Shown: piece after piece, positions 21,620 through 23,142 of the stretch | Layout: each line of letters opens with the position of its first letter | Position numbering within the stretch: the first letter of the stretch is position 1 | Virus record (IMG/VR): IMGVR_UViG_3300044621_001157 | Span: 1 to 23,142 of that record | Strand: one strand, 5' to 3' | DNA: 23,142 bases | DNA from: a virus | Notes under the pieces: model-generated | Database searches by the model: none | What the model was told of the DNA's origin: nothing | The model's input: the letters and a program-made list of their open reading frames with translations, nothing else | Made by a program: the position numbers and the translations under genes

Positions 21620-22017
21620 GCCGCACCGCCTATCACCGTGCCTATTATTGGTCGCGTATAAGCGAGCGCCGTGCGTCTGCAAGGGCTTCACGGCGTAAGG
21701 CAAGGGAGAGGGCAGCGGTCATTAAGATCGTCTGTCAGGCCGTAGATGACGCTAGAAACGAAAAACCCCCGGTTAGCGGGGGCTTGACGCGGCAGGGGGG
21801 CTGCCTTACGCTAGATTTGCGGATTAAGCGTGATGGAAGTGTGACTGACTGTCCTAGTCATGTCAACCACCCCACCACGCCCAACAGCTCGGGTACTCTG
21901 GTCGGGGAAACAACGCACAGAGCCACCTTAAACCTAAATCGGGGCAGCCAGCCTTTAGGTGCGCGGCGTATTGTCGGGAAGCGCAAATGGCAACCGGAGC
22001 AATCCGGTGAAAAGTAG
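21616..22017 (+). CDS. doubtful basic ORF after the methyltransferase (133 aa)
   Basis: The frame begins in an ATGA overlap with the methyltransferase stop. The first ~45 residues are strongly basic (SERRASARASRRKARERA) and look like a genuine small protein. The rest crosses a terminator-like hairpin at 21766-21782 (encoding PPVSGG), a candidate promoter and a candidate structured RNA. It reads like translated non-coding sequence, rich in Thr, Ser, Pro and Asn without clear structure. Either only the N-terminal part was once a gene or the RNA features overlap a coding region. No family is recognised. Confidence 0.4.
   Translation: MSRTAYHRAYYWSRISERRASARASRRKARERAAVIKIVCQAVDDARNEKPPVSGGLTRQGGCLTLDLRIKRDGSVTDCPSHVNHPTTPNSSGTLVGETTHRATLNLNRGSQPLGARRIVGKRKWQPEQSGEK
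21761..21782 (-). terminator. rho-independent terminator-like hairpin, best on minus strand
   Basis: CCCCCG (21766-21771) pairs with CGGGGG (21777-21782) around a 5-nt loop. On the minus strand the stem is followed by TTTTTCGTTTC (from AAAAA at 21761-21765), a good intrinsic terminator. On the plus strand only two T residues follow, so it would be weak. It would stop leftward transcription coming from the right edge before it runs into the methyltransferase. Confidence 0.7.
21784..21812 (+). promoter_or_regulatory. candidate sigma70-type promoter for the 22-kb genes
   Basis: TTGACG (21784-21789), a 17-bp spacer and TACGCT (21807-21812) fit a moderate sigma70-type promoter directly after the terminator hairpin. 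The spacer contains an inverted repeat GGCAG/CTGCC, a possible operator. The expected start near 21819 would give a leader of about 320 nt before the gene at 22141. The -10 is poor (T, A and final T match). Confidence 0.45.
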
Positions 22018-22035
22018 CCGACAGCAGGGTGGCTC
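21920..22035 (+). ncRNA. candidate structured leader RNA (three-way junction)
   Basis: Four mutually compatible helices can be drawn by eye. P1 is a 10-bp stem with one G-U pair, 21920-21929 with 22026-22035. P2 is ACCTAAA (21932-21938) with TTTAGGT (21954-21960). P3 is TGTCGG (21972-21977) with CCGACA (22018-22023), plus a flanking U-G. P4 is ACCGGA (21993-21998) with TCCGGT (22003-22008) closed by a GCAA (GNRA) loop. P4 sits inside P3; P2 and P3 sit inside P1. A purine-rich internal loop separates P3 and P4. It matches no riboswitch or ribozyme class I can recall. Such folds can arise by chance, so this is a candidate only. Confidence 0.35.
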
Positions 22036-22037
22036 CG

Positions 22038-22112
22038 TCAGTCATCTAATCTCTGCACGATCCACGTTAGGCGTACTCCGTCTCAACCGTGCAGAGTTCA
22101 CCATCAGTCATC
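22038..22112. repeat. inverted repeat flanked by direct repeats
   Basis: CTCTGCACG (22051-22059) and CGTGCAGAG (22088-22096) form perfect 9-bp arms around a 28-nt loop. TCAGTCATC occurs as direct copies outside the arms at 22038-22046 and 22104-22112. The element lies directly upstream of the gene at 22141 and downstream of the candidate structured RNA. It could be an operator, an RNA hairpin in the leader, or part of a replication origin; nothing in the sequence decides among these. Confidence 0.6.
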
Positions 22113-22140
22113 AGTTCTAAACCATAGAGAGGTTATGTAT

Positions 22141-22467
22141 ATGGGTGATTTACACCAGTATTTTCCGACTAAAACTAAATCAGAAGAACCTAAACCTAGT
22201 CACAACCTAGAACATCACATCCACCGTAATGCCGCGGTGTGGAATGAACTCGTACAACAATCCCCGCTGAACCGTTTACGCTTCTACGACGCCCAACTTG
22301 CTCGAGGCATTGAGGTTAATAAAGACCGAGTGGCCGAACTGATCCGTGAGGTTGGCCCGGCTGCTGTGCTGTCGGATCGAGATGTCATTGGCCTGGTGCG
22401 CCAGTTGTGGGGTGAACGAGCTGTGGAGAGACTGCGTGAACGTGCCGGCATTAAAACGGGGAAATAG
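22141..22467 (+). CDS. hypothetical protein (108 aa)
   Basis: I chose ATG 22141 because GAGAGG (22127-22132) lies eight bases upstream; the in-frame ATG at 22135 is only two bases from it. The product has a polar N terminus (GDLHQYFPTKTKSEEPKPS), a segment HHIHRNAAVWNELVQQSPLNRLRFYDAQLARG, and a C-terminal helical half (VAELIREVGPAAVLSDRDVIGLVRQLWG then ERAVERLRERAG). It looks soluble and helical. No family is recognised. Position before a VRR-NUC nuclease suggests an early or replication role. Confidence 0.65.
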   Translation: MGDLHQYFPTKTKSEEPKPSHNLEHHIHRNAAVWNELVQQSPLNRLRFYDAQLARGIEVNKDRVAELIREVGPAAVLSDRDVIGLVRQLWGERAVERLRERAGIKTGK

Positions 22468-22470
22468 GAC

Positions 22471-22518
22471 ATGGTGGATTATCTGGCTGGGTCGCTGCAT
22501 CAACGAGGCTCGAGATGA
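22471..22518 (+). CDS. 15-codon mini-ORF coupling two genes
   Basis: ATG 22471 opens a 15-residue frame (VDYLAGSLHQRGSR) that ends in an ATGA overlap with the VRR-NUC gene start at 22515. GGGG lies upstream of its ATG. It may serve as a translational-coupling leader, or be chance; it fills the only gap between the two genes. Confidence 0.25.
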   Translation: MVDYLAGSLHQRGSR

Positions 22519-22835
22519 GATACCGAGCCAGGAGAGACGCGAACGATGGAGTCATTGGCCAGGCGCTGTCCCTAGCCGGGTTCGACGTCCTAGACTTCGC
22601 CTCAAACGGCGGCGTACCCGATCGGCTCGTCGTCAGGTTGCTGCCGGACGGAACGCCTTGGGTGTGCTGGGTCGAAATCAAAGTCGAAAAAGGAAAGCTA
22701 CGCCCGAGCCAGGAGCGATTCCGGCAAGTGTTTGAACCCCGCGGGGAGTTTTACGTTGCTCGAGATCCCGAGGCTACGGTGCGCGAGTTGATGGAGCGAT
22801 ACCTGGCTGCAATTAAGCCGGAGCAGCTCCGTTGA
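22515..22835 (+). CDS. VRR-NUC domain nuclease
   Basis: The ATG has GAGG six bases upstream. The 106-residue product is a stand-alone VRR-NUC (PD-(D/E)XK) nuclease. GVPD (residues 33-36) gives the PD, WVEIK gives Glu54-x-Lys56, and KGKLRPSQERFRQVF with Gln66 is the characteristic following helix. A small strand (FYVARDPEAT) and terminal helix complete the fold. Size is typical of phage copies, which are proposed to act as structure-specific nucleases in replication or recombination. Its 3' end overlaps the convergent minus-strand gene by 23 bases. Confidence 0.88.
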   Translation: MRYRARRDANDGVIGQALSLAGFDVLDFASNGGVPDRLVVRLLPDGTPWVCWVEIKVEKGKLRPSQERFRQVFEPRGEFYVARDPEATVRELMERYLAAIKPEQLR

Positions 22836-23142
22836 GCATTAAAGCCTTACGGGCGCCCTTGTAATGGACAATGGCAGGGTCAGGGTGTTGCTCGAGAAAC
22901 TCCGGCAGGCAGGCATAGTACGATTCTGGGAGGTGTTGCACAGGGACACGCTTGGCGTACTCCCGCAGCACTTCCTGGTCGCCGTACCACACGCGAAACT
23001 TATCCGGCAGGACGTTATACATCTCGGCAAGGTCAGCCCACACGCCCCAATCAGCCGTAATCGTGCAGCAGCCGACGTAAGGGTAGATCTCATCGAGGGT
23101 CTTGCCGGTGTATTCGCTAAAGTCCTGGCCGCGCTGCTGCGG
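22813..23142 (-). CDS. glycosyltransferase-like protein, C-terminal part
   Basis: The minus-strand frame is open from its stop at 22813 to the right edge, so the N terminus is missing; the GTG at 23043 is probably internal. Reading back from the edge the visible residues include FSEYTGKTLDEIYPYVG, TITADWGVWADLAEMYN, and FRVWYGDQEVLREYA. The W-Y-G-D-Q step and the final VHYKGARKALML resemble the D-Q and H-(F/Y)-x-G-x-x-K blocks at the end of GT8-like enzymes. If so, it is the second glycosyltransferase of the window. The assignment rests on two short motifs and is uncertain. Confidence 0.5.
   Translation of the reverse strand, partial: PQQRGQDFSEYTGKTLDEIYPYVGCCTITADWGVWADLAEMYNVLPDKFRVWYGDQEVLREYAKRVPVQHLPESYYACLPEFLEQHPDPAIVHYKGARKALMLNGAAPA

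Noticed and set aside
21920-22035. Identification of the leader as a known riboswitch or group I intron
   Set aside because: I compared it from memory with cobalamin, TPP, glycine, THF and SAM classes and group I core segments. None of their conserved cores is present.

Overview
The window is part of a tailed double-stranded DNA phage genome, most likely a short-tailed (podovirus-like) phage of a Gram-negative, probably proteobacterial, host. This rests on a P22-like order of head-tail adaptor, tail stabilisation protein, ejection-type proteins and tail fibre. Further support comes from a GH24 lysozyme with several small membrane proteins, an ERF/NinB recombination set, a solitary Dcm-type methyltransferase, near-continuous ATGA/GTGA gene overlaps and sigma70-type promoters. 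The host cannot be named from the sequence. Terminase, portal, capsid, polymerase, helicase and integrase genes are not visible and presumably lie outside the window, if present.

Region 1 (1-12923, + strand) is the virion block. It holds a 5'-truncated conserved protein, an adaptor-like protein, a tail/stabilisation protein, a GNAT acetyltransferase and a Gln/Ala-rich virion protein ending in a short S74 chaperone. Two small low-complexity proteins, two ejection-like proteins and a 1027-residue tail fibre follow. The fibre has about 14 short repeats and its own S74 chaperone.

Region 2 (12924-14970, + strand) carries two small fibre-linked proteins and a lysis cassette: an XhlA-like protein, a two-TM protein, a 3-TM holin-like protein and a lysozyme. 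All are joined by 4-bp start/stop overlaps.

Region 3 (14939-20057, - strand) is a compact leftward operon of 13 genes. From its promoter it encodes a 92-residue unknown, a 41-residue membrane peptide, a 43-residue acidic peptide, the ERF annealing protein, an SSB-like small protein and a GT8-like glycosyltransferase. Next come a PP-loop ATPase, NinB, a PD-(D/E)XK-like nuclease, a DUF1364 nuclease and three unknowns. The operon ends in a complete tRNA-Gln(UUG). The first three bases of the tRNA are the stop codon of the last gene, and its 3' half is antisense to the end of the lysozyme gene.

Region 4 (20058-20147) is a nearly symmetric switch. Two divergent promoters (TTGACA, 17 bp, TATCCT on each strand) use the two arms of one palindrome as their -35 boxes, so they cannot both be occupied. 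The rightward transcript of a Cro-like repressor should be leaderless; the leftward one has a roughly 35-nt leader with a Shine-Dalgarno site.

Region 5 (20148-23142) runs rightward: Cro-like protein, C5 methyltransferase, a doubtful basic ORF, a terminator-like hairpin, and a candidate promoter with a roughly 320-nt leader. The leader contains a nested three-way-junction fold of no family I recognise. After it come an unknown gene, a 15-codon mini-ORF and a VRR-NUC nuclease. A convergent partial glycosyltransferase-like gene runs off the right edge.

The most promising observations are the symmetric promoter switch, the tRNA whose 5' end doubles as a stop codon, and the structured leader, which also repeats a switch-operator sequence.
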